Source: an uncultured Collinsella sp. (GTDB lineage Bacteria; Actinomycetota; Coriobacteriia; Coriobacteriales; Coriobacteriaceae). From it: a stretch of DNA of 38,956 nucleotides. Of this stretch, positions 32,771 through 38,956 are shown in pieces. The notes beneath the pieces were generated by a model. That model did not search any database. It saw only the letters and a list, made by a program, of their open reading frames with translations, and had not been told where the DNA came from. The stretch spans positions 1 through 38,956 of the forward strand of contig UQMO01000018.1 of assembly GCA_900542125.1 (NCBI GenBank), read 5' to 3'. The translations under genes were made by a program, and so were the position numbers. Position 1 is the stretch's first letter. Every line of letters starts with the position of its first letter.

Positions 32771-32809
32771 AAACCTACCAAAAAGGGACAGGTTTATTTT
32801 GGCAGGTTT
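32771..32809. repeat. GGGAC-core hairpin D
   Basis: AAACCTACCAAAA (32771-32783) pairs with TTTTGGCAGGTTT (32797-32809) with one mismatch, around AGGGACAGGTTTA. It sits just upstream of the cyclo-ligase start, opposite in orientation to B and C. Confidence 0.8.
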
Positions 32810-32835
32810 TATCTGGGCAAACGCGACGGATTCAC

Positions 32836-32880
32836 CCCAAACCACCACAAAGGTGCCTGTCCCCTTTGTGGTGGTTTGGG
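32836..32880. repeat. GGGAC-core hairpin E, 18-bp perfect stem
   Basis: 32836-32853 pairs perfectly with 32863-32880; the loop is TGCCTGTCC. A stretch of 43 nt is identical to hairpin F (from 33577). It lies just past the hicB stop and may end hicAB transcription, though no T run follows. Confidence 0.88.
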
Positions 32881-32894
32881 CTTATGCGTTAATG

Positions 32895-33224
32895 CTATAA
32901 CGCCGCAGCGATTGCTTCAGTCACAAACTTATTGAGTGACTCACCCTTCTTTGCCGCTGCCAGCGCCGCTTGCTTGTGGAGCTCGGAGCCCGTTCTTACG
33001 TTGAACGAGCCCTTAAAAGCCCGCTCGGGCTCCTTGCCCTTCTCGGTGCAAAACTCAAGGTAATCGTCGACGGCGTCGTGGAAGCATTGCTCCACTTCTT
33101 CAGCCGTGGAGCCTTCAAATACGATTGCGTCCCTAATGCCGGTGACCATACCTGTTAGCACATGCTGCTCGGCATCGAACTCGACTGGGGCGAAATAGCC
33201 CTTGTATGCCAAAACGTTACTCAT
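32895..33224 (-). CDS. hicB: HicB-family antitoxin
   Basis: A 109-aa antitoxin. The N-terminal HicB fold (about 1-65) has YFAPVEFDAEQHVLTGMVTGIRDAIVFEG. The C-terminal Arc-type ribbon-helix-helix (about 75-109, with GSELHKQAALAAAKKGESLNKFV) should bind DNA. It neutralises the upstream HicA and represses the pair. GGAGG lies five bases before the ATG (33222-33224). Its start overlaps the end of hicA by eight bases, which couples translation. Confidence 0.9.
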   Translation of the reverse strand: MSNVLAYKGYFAPVEFDAEQHVLTGMVTGIRDAIVFEGSTAEEVEQCFHDAVDDYLEFCTEKGKEPERAFKGSFNVRTGSELHKQAALAAAKKGESLNKFVTEAIAAAL

Positions 33225-33480
33225 GACTACCTCCGACATCTTGCAGAAATCGAACGATGTTTCGAATGGTCCCCGCTGTCAATTCGTCAGATGGATGTGG
33301 CGCGTGCATTACGAACATCCTGCCATCTGATGGTCTGTAGAAGCGAACGCGCGATCCGGATGTCTTGCCTTTGTTGTCCATTTCAAAGCCATATGAAGCC
33401 ATGACTTTTAAAAAATCGGTATACCGATACGTCGAAGGGCAGCTAAGTAGTTGGGCGATGAGTTTATCGGTCCGCGTCAT
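33217..33480 (-). CDS. hicA: HicA-family mRNA interferase toxin
   Basis: An 87-aa toxin with a dsRNA-binding-like fold that cleaves mRNA. KVMASYGFEM is the typical first half. The usual GSHxxF active-site motif is GSRVRFY here, with His residues instead in VMHAPHP. This variant (GSRVRF...HxPHP) is common in one HicA subgroup, so it need not be inactive. The order toxin then antitoxin is standard for hicAB. Confidence 0.85.
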   Translation of the reverse strand: MTRTDKLIAQLLSCPSTYRYTDFLKVMASYGFEMDNKGKTSGSRVRFYRPSDGRMFVMHAPHPSDELTAGTIRNIVRFLQDVGGSHE

Positions 33481-33494
33481 CCCGCCTCACATTC

Positions 33495-33515
33495 TGCAAC
33501 TATATCCTAGTTGCA
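33495..33515 (-). promoter_or_regulatory. Operator dyad of hicAB
   Basis: TGCAACTA (33495-33502) and TAGTTGCA (33508-33515) form an 8-bp inverted repeat with a 5-bp spacer, 15 bases before the hicA start. On the minus strand it overlaps a possible -10 box TATAGT. Further upstream, TATAGAACA occurs at 33543-33551 and 33560-33568. Confidence 0.6.
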
Positions 33516-33576
33516 ATTTAAGTCCGATGCAAGCACCCCTACTATAGAACATGTGTACGTATAGAACAAGTGTTCG

Positions 33577-33634
33577 AACCACCACAAAGGTGCCTGTCCC
33601 CTTTGTGGTGGTTTGGGCTGAATGTTGCGCAACA
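33577..33634. repeat. GGGAC-core hairpin F followed by a TGTTGCGCAACA dyad
   Basis: 33577-33590 pairs perfectly with 33600-33613, loop TGCCTGTCC, identical to hairpin E. Ten bases further, TGTTGCGCAACA (33623-33634) repeats the palindrome found before the Rrf2 gene at 398-409. Confidence 0.8.
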
Positions 33635-33693
33635 AGGGCTGCGGCTTTGGGTGTACCTTCATCGTAAAAAGAATGCACCGAAAGGAGCCCGCC

Positions 33694-35349
33694 ATGTTTT
33701 GCCGCTCGTGTGGCACGCCGCTTGTCGACGACGCCCTCTTTTGCCCCGTATGCGGCGCGCCCGTAGCACCCGACCAGGTCGCGGCCACGCAGCAACCCCA
33801 GCCTGCCGCGCCCGCTCCTCAACAATACGTGCCCGTGCAGCAGCCCGCGCGGCGCAAGCGTTCCAAGAAGCCCCTCATCGCCCTTGCCGCGGTGCTTGTC
33901 GTGGCGGCGGGCATCGGCGGCGGTGCGCTGTTCTATTTCACCCAGGTCGCGACCACCCCAATCGACGAGAAAACCTTCCCGGACAGCGGCATGCGTGCGC
34001 TTGTCTCGACCAAGTACGACACTAACGGTGACGGCCGCATTTCACGCGACGAGGCCAAGGCGGTGACGTCGGTCGAGCTGGACGGCGTCGCGTCGACGCA
34101 GGGCCTGGGCAAGACATTCCCCAATATCGTTACAGTGGAGTCCAGCGACGACAAGCTCGTCAACCTGGACCTCTCGGGCTGCGGCGACCTTAAGACTGTC
34201 GAGCTTAACTCGGCGAGCAACGTCACCGTCGTTAACCTGGACGGTTGCGACAACATCGAGAAGCTCGACCTTTCAAATGCCGGGGAGCTCAAAAGCGTCG
34301 ATCTTTCGGGTAAAAAGAAGCTCGCCACGTTGGCACTGCCGCAGGATACGAAGGTTAGCGGCATTAAGGACACGCAGCTCGACGAGCTGTGGCTGCCGGT
34401 GTCCTATGAAGGCACCGATAAATCGGACCAGTACGGCGATATCTACGAGATTGAGCGTGACGAGAACGGTTACGTCACGGGCTTCACGTCTGCCGTCAAG
34501 CAAGGTGGCGGCGTAAGCTACAGCGTCGAGCACGATGAGTCGCATCGTATCTCGGAGATTGAGGAAGATCTGGCGGGCGGTTACGTGAACGTCAACACGT
34601 TTACGTACGACGCCGACGGTAACGTCACGCGCATCGACTGCGATGCCGACATTAGCGATTCGTCGAGCACCACGACGTTTACCTACGACGCGGACGGAAA
34701 CCTGATCAACAAGACGACCCATGCGGGTTACGGTGAGAGCGCGAGTACGTATGTCTACCAGGACGGCAACATGGTGACCAACACCGATACCAGCCCGGCC
34801 AATCCTCGGACGGTCGTGTATTCGTACGGATACGACAAGGATCGCGTGACGTCCTTTACGCTGGACTGTCAGGGCGACACTGTGGGCACCAGGTGGACGA
34901 TCACCGCGGGCTACGAGTATGACAAGGACGGCAACATTTCGCGTATCTCGCCTGTGGCCTATGACTCGCACGGCAACGATTACGGCTCGCTGAACTCGTA
35001 TGCCGCGGTGGATTATTCGTACAGCGACGGAAGGCTCGACAGGATCGATTCCGAGCGCGGCGGCTATGCGGAGTTCTATTACGACGACCACGGCAACCTG
35101 ACGTCGGTCGACGAGTATGCCGGCCGCGGTTCGGATGCCGAGTTTGAGTTTGAGCACGAGGTCGAGTACCAGCGCTACTTCTGCAACAAGCACGAGAAGA
35201 ACAAGCCGGAGGAGTGGATTCGTCTGGATGCAGAGTACGACGTCGACCAGGGTAGCTGGAACAACGATTCCGACTATGGTCGCGAATGCTTTGCAACCAT
35301 GTACAAGCTCGATCCGCTGGCGGCCAGGCTGAACCCGTTTATCAAGTAG
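33694..35349 (+). CDS. Zinc-ribbon membrane protein with LRR-like and YD-like repeats
   Basis: A 551-aa protein of unknown function. The N-terminal zinc ribbon has C3, C6, C17, C20 (MFCRSCGTPL, FCPVCG). A Pro/Gln/Ala linker and the basic RRKRSKK precede one membrane helix (about 61-83). Outside, a calcium-loop-like DTNGDGRISRDE (109-120, dockerin or EF-hand type) leads into short leucine-rich units (about 130-225, LVNLDLSGCGDLKTVEL). Then come YD/RHS-like repeats (TFTYDADGNV, TFTYDADGNL, YEYDKDGNI, FYYDDHGNL). Topology is cytoplasmic zinc ribbon and external repeats. Start MFCRSCG at 33694 has AAAGGAG upstream; in-frame codons before it overlap hairpin and dyad sequence. It resembles surface proteins of gut actinobacteria and may sense or bind. 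Confidence 0.8.
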   Translation: MFCRSCGTPLVDDALFCPVCGAPVAPDQVAATQQPQPAAPAPQQYVPVQQPARRKRSKKPLIALAAVLVVAAGIGGGALFYFTQVATTPIDEKTFPDSGMRALVSTKYDTNGDGRISRDEAKAVTSVELDGVASTQGLGKTFPNIVTVESSDDKLVNLDLSGCGDLKTVELNSASNVTVVNLDGCDNIEKLDLSNAGELKSVDLSGKKKLATLALPQDTKVSGIKDTQLDELWLPVSYEGTDKSDQYGDIYEIERDENGYVTGFTSAVKQGGGVSYSVEHDESHRISEIEEDLAGGYVNVNTFTYDADGNVTRIDCDADISDSSSTTTFTYDADGNLINKTTHAGYGESASTYVYQDGNMVTNTDTSPANPRTVVYSYGYDKDRVTSFTLDCQGDTVGTRWTITAGYEYDKDGNISRISPVAYDSHGNDYGSLNSYAAVDYSYSDGRLDRIDSERGGYAEFYYDDHGNLTSVDEYAGRGSDAEFEFEHEVEYQRYFCNKHEKNKPEEWIRLDAEYDVDQGSWNNDSDYGRECFATMYKLDPLAARLNPFIK

Positions 35350-35361
35350 CAGCCCACTCAC

Positions 35362-35400
35362 AAACCACCCAAAGGGGGCAGACACCTTTGGGTGGTTTTT
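35362..35400 (+). terminator. Terminator formed by GGGAC-type hairpin G
   Basis: 35362-35375 pairs perfectly with 35385-35398 (14 bp), loop GGGCAGACA, and T5 follows. The loop matches the complement of the E/F loop (GGACAGGCA) at seven of nine bases, while the arms differ from E and F. Confidence 0.85.
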
Positions 35401-35429
35401 GCTGAAGGGCGGGCGTCCGTGGCGGTTTA

Positions 35430-35565
35430 TCTCGATCTGTAACAGTAACTCGGCATAAATGGGCCTAGCTGTTACAGATCGAGACAAAGAGCCGGCGACA
35501 TTCAGAATTATCTCGATCTGTAACATCTGGAGCCGATATTGCCGCCTAGATGTTACAGATCGAGA
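35430..35565. repeat. Two tandem hairpins with TCTCGATCTGTAACA arms
   Basis: Hairpin 1 joins 35430-35445 to 35469-35484 (16 bp); hairpin 2 joins 35511-35528 to 35548-35565 (18 bp). The arms share TCTCGATCTGTAACA, and both are followed by CAAA. Loops differ. The unit repeats at 81 bp. There is no coding potential. Confidence 0.85.
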
Positions 35566-35590
35566 CAAACCGGCAGACTGCGGGAAAAGA

Positions 35591-35629
35591 AAAGGCAGAT
35601 TTTCAGGCATGTCCCAAAAATCTACCTTT
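35591..35629 (-). terminator. GGGAC-type hairpin K, likely terminator of the M16 peptidase gene
   Basis: 35591-35603 pairs with 35617-35629 with one G-U; read on the minus strand it is followed by TTTTCTTTT. The loop region GGGACATGCC is shared with hairpin L. Confidence 0.7.
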
Positions 35630-35634
35630 GTGCG

Positions 35635-38600
35635 TTAGGCCAGCAGGTCGATGACGTTAAAGCCGGCGTTGCTCTTGGCGATGACGTCGCGGCCGCCAAA
35701 GACGCAGGTGGGCGACGCGGCTGCGATGCGCGTCACGTCGGCGCCGAGCGAGCGCAGCTCAGCGGGTGTGGCCGCGAGCATCTGGGCGCGACGCTCCTCG
35801 CGCGCGTGCGGATCGAGCCCAGCCAGGTAGGTCGTATTGCGGCGCTTGGTGAGCGCGTACGGCTTCACGGGCGCGTCCATGCCGCTCACGCAGCTCACGA
35901 TAAAGCCCTCGAAGGCGGCCTCGTCGGGCTCAAAGCTGCCGAGCCATTCGCCCGCGCGTTCCACGCGCTCAATCGAAGGATCGACCGCCGGGTCGCGGTA
36001 GGTGTAGAACGCCGTCTGGCGCTCGCCGGCTGCGCGGAATCCGCAGCCGTACGCACCGCCCTTCACGCGGATCTCGTTCCACAGGTAGTCGTAGGAGAGC
36101 GCGTTGGCAGCCACGGCCCAGGCGCCCGTCACGTCAATGCCCAGGCGACGCGGGTCGCATGCGCGCGCCGCAAAGCAGATGTCGCTGGGGATGACGAAAG
36201 CCTCGTGACGGTCGCACGGCGTCGGCACCACGAGCGCGTTGCGGCCGGCATCGGCGCCGTCGCCCGCGCCAAGCCCCAGGTCGCCCGCGGCGTCCCAGTA
36301 CGCGTCAAAGTCCTCATCGCTGCCGGTAAAGCTCGCCAGGCAGCCGTCGGCCACAAAGATGCGGCCTGCCAGCTCGGCAAGCTTAGCGCGCAGGTCGTCC
36401 AGTCGCTCGTCAAAGTGCTCGAGCAGATCGCGCAGGAACAGGTAGAAGTCCACGCCCGAAAGCTGCTCGCGCACCACGGCCGAAGGTGAGCTGTAGCTCA
36501 TCGCGCGACCGAGCGCCGCCGAGTGACCGTTGTTGATAAAGCCCTGCTCAAGCCCAATGCGAATCTGCGTGAGCACGTCGCGAACGCGGTCGGCGTCAGC
36601 ATCGAGCAACAGCGTGCTCGACCACACCTCGCGCGGCAGGCTCGCCAGCGCATCGATCTTCTCGGACAAGGCGCCGGCGCTCACCAGCAGGTAGGGGCGC
36701 ACGCCGTCCACGTCGGGTTGCGTCATGACCTCGGTCGTAAAGCTCAAAAAGCCCAGCTTGCCGGCAAGCAGGTTGTCGAGTTCCTCGGCCGAATGCTCGC
36801 GCGTGGGCAGCTGCTTGAGTAGGCGGCAGAGCAGCGTCACGTAGGGCAGGTCCTCAAATGCGATGCAGCTCAGGTCGAAGTACTGCATGGCGTAGGCCAG
36901 GCGGTTGGTGGGGATGCCGTGGCGCAGACAGGGGATGGGCGCAGTCGTGTCCACAACGAGCGGCGGCTCGGGGCGCGCCTCGCCAATGTCGGACACGCGC
37001 AGACGCGGCAGCGTGGCCTTGGCCTCGGGCGTGTCCTCGGCCTCCTGCGCGGCACGCAGCGCGGCCGTGCGCTCGACTACGTCCGCCAGCTTGGCATCGG
37101 TCATGGCGTCGCGCTTGGCAGCTAGCTCGGCAGCTTCGGCGCCCTCCGCACCCTCGGCAGCGTCTACCGGAACCAGCTCGACCAGCGCCATGTGGTCGTT
37201 TTCCAGCACGAGCTCGCGCAGCAGGTCCTCAAAGTAACTGCCGTCCAGCTCGCCGCGCAGCTCCTCGTACACCGGTCCGTACTTGAGCGCCAGCGTCGCA
37301 GCGTCGTCATCGTAGAGCCACGTGCTCAGCGCGTCGCACGCAATGGCCACACCGTCGGCGATACCGTAGTCGCGCTGGCGCAGGTCGTATTCGTTGCTGC
37401 TGATGATGGCTTCCAGGCGCTCGCGCGGAACGCCATGCTCGCATAGGTCGCGGCAGGCGTCCTGGAACACGCGGCGCAGCTCGCGCGCCACGCCGGGCTG
37501 CGCGTTTTGCAGCATGATGAGCTCGTAGGGCTGCAGGCTCTCGGCCGCGGTGTAGCTCACCACGTTGCCGCCCAGGCCGGCGGCCAGAATGGCCTTCTTA
37601 ACTGGTGCCTCGTTAGAACCCAGCAGTGCCTCGAACAGGATATCCGCCGCGATCGTGCGTTTGCGGTCGAGCGCGTTGCCCAGCACCAGGCCCAGGCCCA
37701 CCAGGGCGTTCTCGGGTGTGGTGGCCATCTCGACGCGCTTGTACTCGCAGGTCACGGGCGCCTGCACGCCCAGCGGATTGGGCGCCATCGTGGACGGGTC
37801 CTCGCCGGCGGCGACGGCAGCGTCCATGCGGCGGCTCGCGGCACTCGGCTGCGACAGATAGCGCTCGTCCAAAAAGGCCAGGGCGCGGTCCACGTCCAAG
37901 TCGCCGTAGAGCGTTATATAAGAGTTGGAAGGATTGTAGTGGCGCGCGTGCGTGTCCAGGAACTGCTCGTAGGTGAGCGCGGGAATCGCGCGCGGGTCGC
38001 CACCGCTCTCGTGTGCATAGGCGGTGTCGGGGTAGAGCGCGGCGTTGACGGCGTCGTCCAGCACACTCATGGGGTCGGACAGCGCACCCTTCATCTCGTT
38101 GAACACCACGCCGTTATAGCGCAGCGTGCCCTCGCGCAGTCTGGCGGCGCTGCCGTCGCCCTCGCCTTCGGCGCCCTGCGGCAGGTCCAGCTCGTAGTGC
38201 CAGCCCTCCTGCTCAAAAATGGTCGGCTTGGTATAGATGGCCGGGTTGAACACCGCGTCCAGGTACACGTCCATCAGGTTGTACAGATCCTGCTCGTTGG
38301 TGGTGGCAACGGGGTAGATGGTCTTGTCGGGGTAGGTCATGGCGTTGAGAAACGTCTGCATGGAGCTCTTGATCAGGTCGACAAACGGCTCCTTGACGGG
38401 AAACTTGGCCGATCCGCACAGCACCGAATGCTCAAGAATATGGAACACGCCGGTGGAATCGGCCGGCGGCGTCTTAAAGCCAATGGCAAAGGCCTTGTTT
38501 TCGTCGTCGCACGCCAGGTACAGCAGGCGAGCGCCCGAGGCAGTGTGGCGCATCACGTAGGCGTCCGAGTCGAGCTCGGGCACGGTCTCGCGGCGCTCGA

Positions 38601-38679
38601 CGGCAAAGCCGTGGCAGGTGGTGCCAGGCACCAGCAGTGCGGAGGCAGCGGCGCGCGGGTCGGTTGAGGTGGTGGGCAT
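35635..38679 (-). CDS. M16C-family zinc metallopeptidase (insulinase/presequence-protease type)
   Basis: A 1014-aa peptidase in the size range of Cym1/PreP and bacterial M16C enzymes, made of four M16 domains in one chain. The inverted zinc motif HILEH (H80, E83, H84) is intact, and FEQEGWHYEL (about 155-164) supplies the distal Glu ligand. FNEMKGALSDP follows near 193. The C-terminal half has the degenerate second M16 pair with GGAYGCGFRA. It degrades peptides, probably in the cytoplasm, as no signal peptide is seen. The start MPTTSTD (ATG 38677-38679) has AAAGGAG seven bases upstream. A TATACT box lies on the minus strand at 38732-38737. Confidence 0.92.
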   Translation of the reverse strand: MPTTSTDPRAAASALLVPGTTCHGFAVERRETVPELDSDAYVMRHTASGARLLYLACDDENKAFAIGFKTPPADSTGVFHILEHSVLCGSAKFPVKEPFVDLIKSSMQTFLNAMTYPDKTIYPVATTNEQDLYNLMDVYLDAVFNPAIYTKPTIFEQEGWHYELDLPQGAEGEGDGSAARLREGTLRYNGVVFNEMKGALSDPMSVLDDAVNAALYPDTAYAHESGGDPRAIPALTYEQFLDTHARHYNPSNSYITLYGDLDVDRALAFLDERYLSQPSAASRRMDAAVAAGEDPSTMAPNPLGVQAPVTCEYKRVEMATTPENALVGLGLVLGNALDRKRTIAADILFEALLGSNEAPVKKAILAAGLGGNVVSYTAAESLQPYELIMLQNAQPGVARELRRVFQDACRDLCEHGVPRERLEAIISSNEYDLRQRDYGIADGVAIACDALSTWLYDDDAATLALKYGPVYEELRGELDGSYFEDLLRELVLENDHMALVELVPVDAAEGAEGAEAAELAAKRDAMTDAKLADVVERTAALRAAQEAEDTPEAKATLPRLRVSDIGEARPEPPLVVDTTAPIPCLRHGIPTNRLAYAMQYFDLSCIAFEDLPYVTLLCRLLKQLPTREHSAEELDNLLAGKLGFLSFTTEVMTQPDVDGVRPYLLVSAGALSEKIDALASLPREVWSSTLLLDADADRVRDVLTQIRIGLEQGFINNGHSAALGRAMSYSSPSAVVREQLSGVDFYLFLRDLLEHFDERLDDLRAKLAELAGRIFVADGCLASFTGSDEDFDAYWDAAGDLGLGAGDGADAGRNALVVPTPCDRHEAFVIPSDICFAARACDPRRLGIDVTGAWAVAANALSYDYLWNEIRVKGGAYGCGFRAAGERQTAFYTYRDPAVDPSIERVERAGEWLGSFEPDEAAFEGFIVSCVSGMDAPVKPYALTKRRNTTYLAGLDPHAREERRAQMLAATPAELRSLGADVTRIAAASPTCVFGGRDVIAKSNAGFNVIDLLA

Positions 38680-38795
38680 ATGCAGTCTCCTTTGACGCCC
38701 CAGCGGGGGCGAATCGAGTCGAATCCTCGAGAGTATACCCATATGGGGCCGCGGCTCTGCGGCGAACTGAAGACGATGTGGGTGGACTAGCCTAG

Positions 38796-38933
38796 CTAGG
38801 TTGATAACGAATGCCGCGGGTAGCCGCTGCACCCCGCTAAAGTGAAATAACACCCCCGTTTACCGAATCATTTAGGAAATATATGGACTCCTAAAAAGTT
38901 CTAGGTTGATTTTCAATCTCAACGCAACAGCCT
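38796..38933 (+). promoter_or_regulatory. Right-end regulatory region with Fur-like box and repeated CTAGGTTGAT
   Basis: CTAGGTTGAT occurs at 38796-38805 and 38901-38910, 105 bp apart. The first overlaps the palindrome CCTAGCTAGG (38791-38800). The second runs into GATTTTCAATCTCAA, the complement of an iron-box-like array that nearly repeats 26-53. No gene starts before the window ends; the region 38680-38956 is otherwise non-coding. Confidence 0.4.
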
Positions 38934-38956
38934 GAACGGACCCCGCGTTTCCGCAG

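Noticed and set aside
32836..33613. CRISPR-like reading of hairpins E and F
   Set aside because: Only two copies about 740 bp apart with genes between them; no regular spacers and no cas genes.

Overview
The window looks like chromosomal DNA of a gut coriobacterium, most likely Collinsella (Actinomycetota, anaerobe). I infer this from the moderately high GC, the rubrerythrin and simple L-lactate dehydrogenase, the mannose-family PTS with codon use typical of high expression, and gene content I associate with Collinsella. No phage, transposase, integrase or CRISPR array is visible.

Layout. 1-2.7 kb: tRNA-Asp, an Rrf2-type Fe-S regulator coupled to a MutY-like glycosylase without Fe-S ligands, and rubrerythrin. 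2.7-4.4 kb: small unknown genes, including a 48-aa ORF overlapping a membrane protein, bracketed by two copies of a structured repeat (S1, S2). 4.5-15 kb: ordinary housekeeping genes (rmuC, ABC exporter, nth, mfd, PAP2 phosphatase, threonine aldolase, GNAT). 15-29.6 kb: the main accessory region. It holds three paralogous SIS-domain sugar-amine-phosphate deglycases, three HutC-type GntR regulators, a mannose-family PTS (EIIAB, EIIC, EIID), an EamA transporter and a HAD phosphatase, interrupted by a YitT-like protein and recQ. 30-38.7 kb: L-LDH, an acetyl-type MetA, 5-formyl-THF cyclo-ligase, a hicAB toxin-antitoxin pair, a zinc-ribbon/LRR/YD-repeat membrane protein and an M16C peptidase.

How the genes work together. 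The PTS would import and phosphorylate Amadori or Heyns compounds such as fructoselysine and glucoselysine. The SIS deglycases would split the 6-phosphates into hexose phosphate and amino acid, as in the Gfr and Frl systems. Distinct repeated operator-like motifs lie in front of each transcription unit (ACGTTATA boxes; TTGTATGC boxes; ATAGAACAAC direct repeats; CCGTNNACGG tandem sites). This suggests separate control of each deglycase.

The most unusual content is non-coding. (1) Two copies, 8.5 kb apart, of a roughly 190-nt element (R1 16955-17140, R2 25425-25615) keep one multi-stem fold although the arms differ: at least 12 base pairs change in a compensatory way. (2) At least a dozen short hairpins between 15 and 36 kb share a GGGAC-type core but have different self-complementary arms. 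(3) There are several larger nested inverted repeats (23216-23334, 29712-29893, 35430-35565). I cannot say from sequence alone whether these are RNAs or DNA elements.
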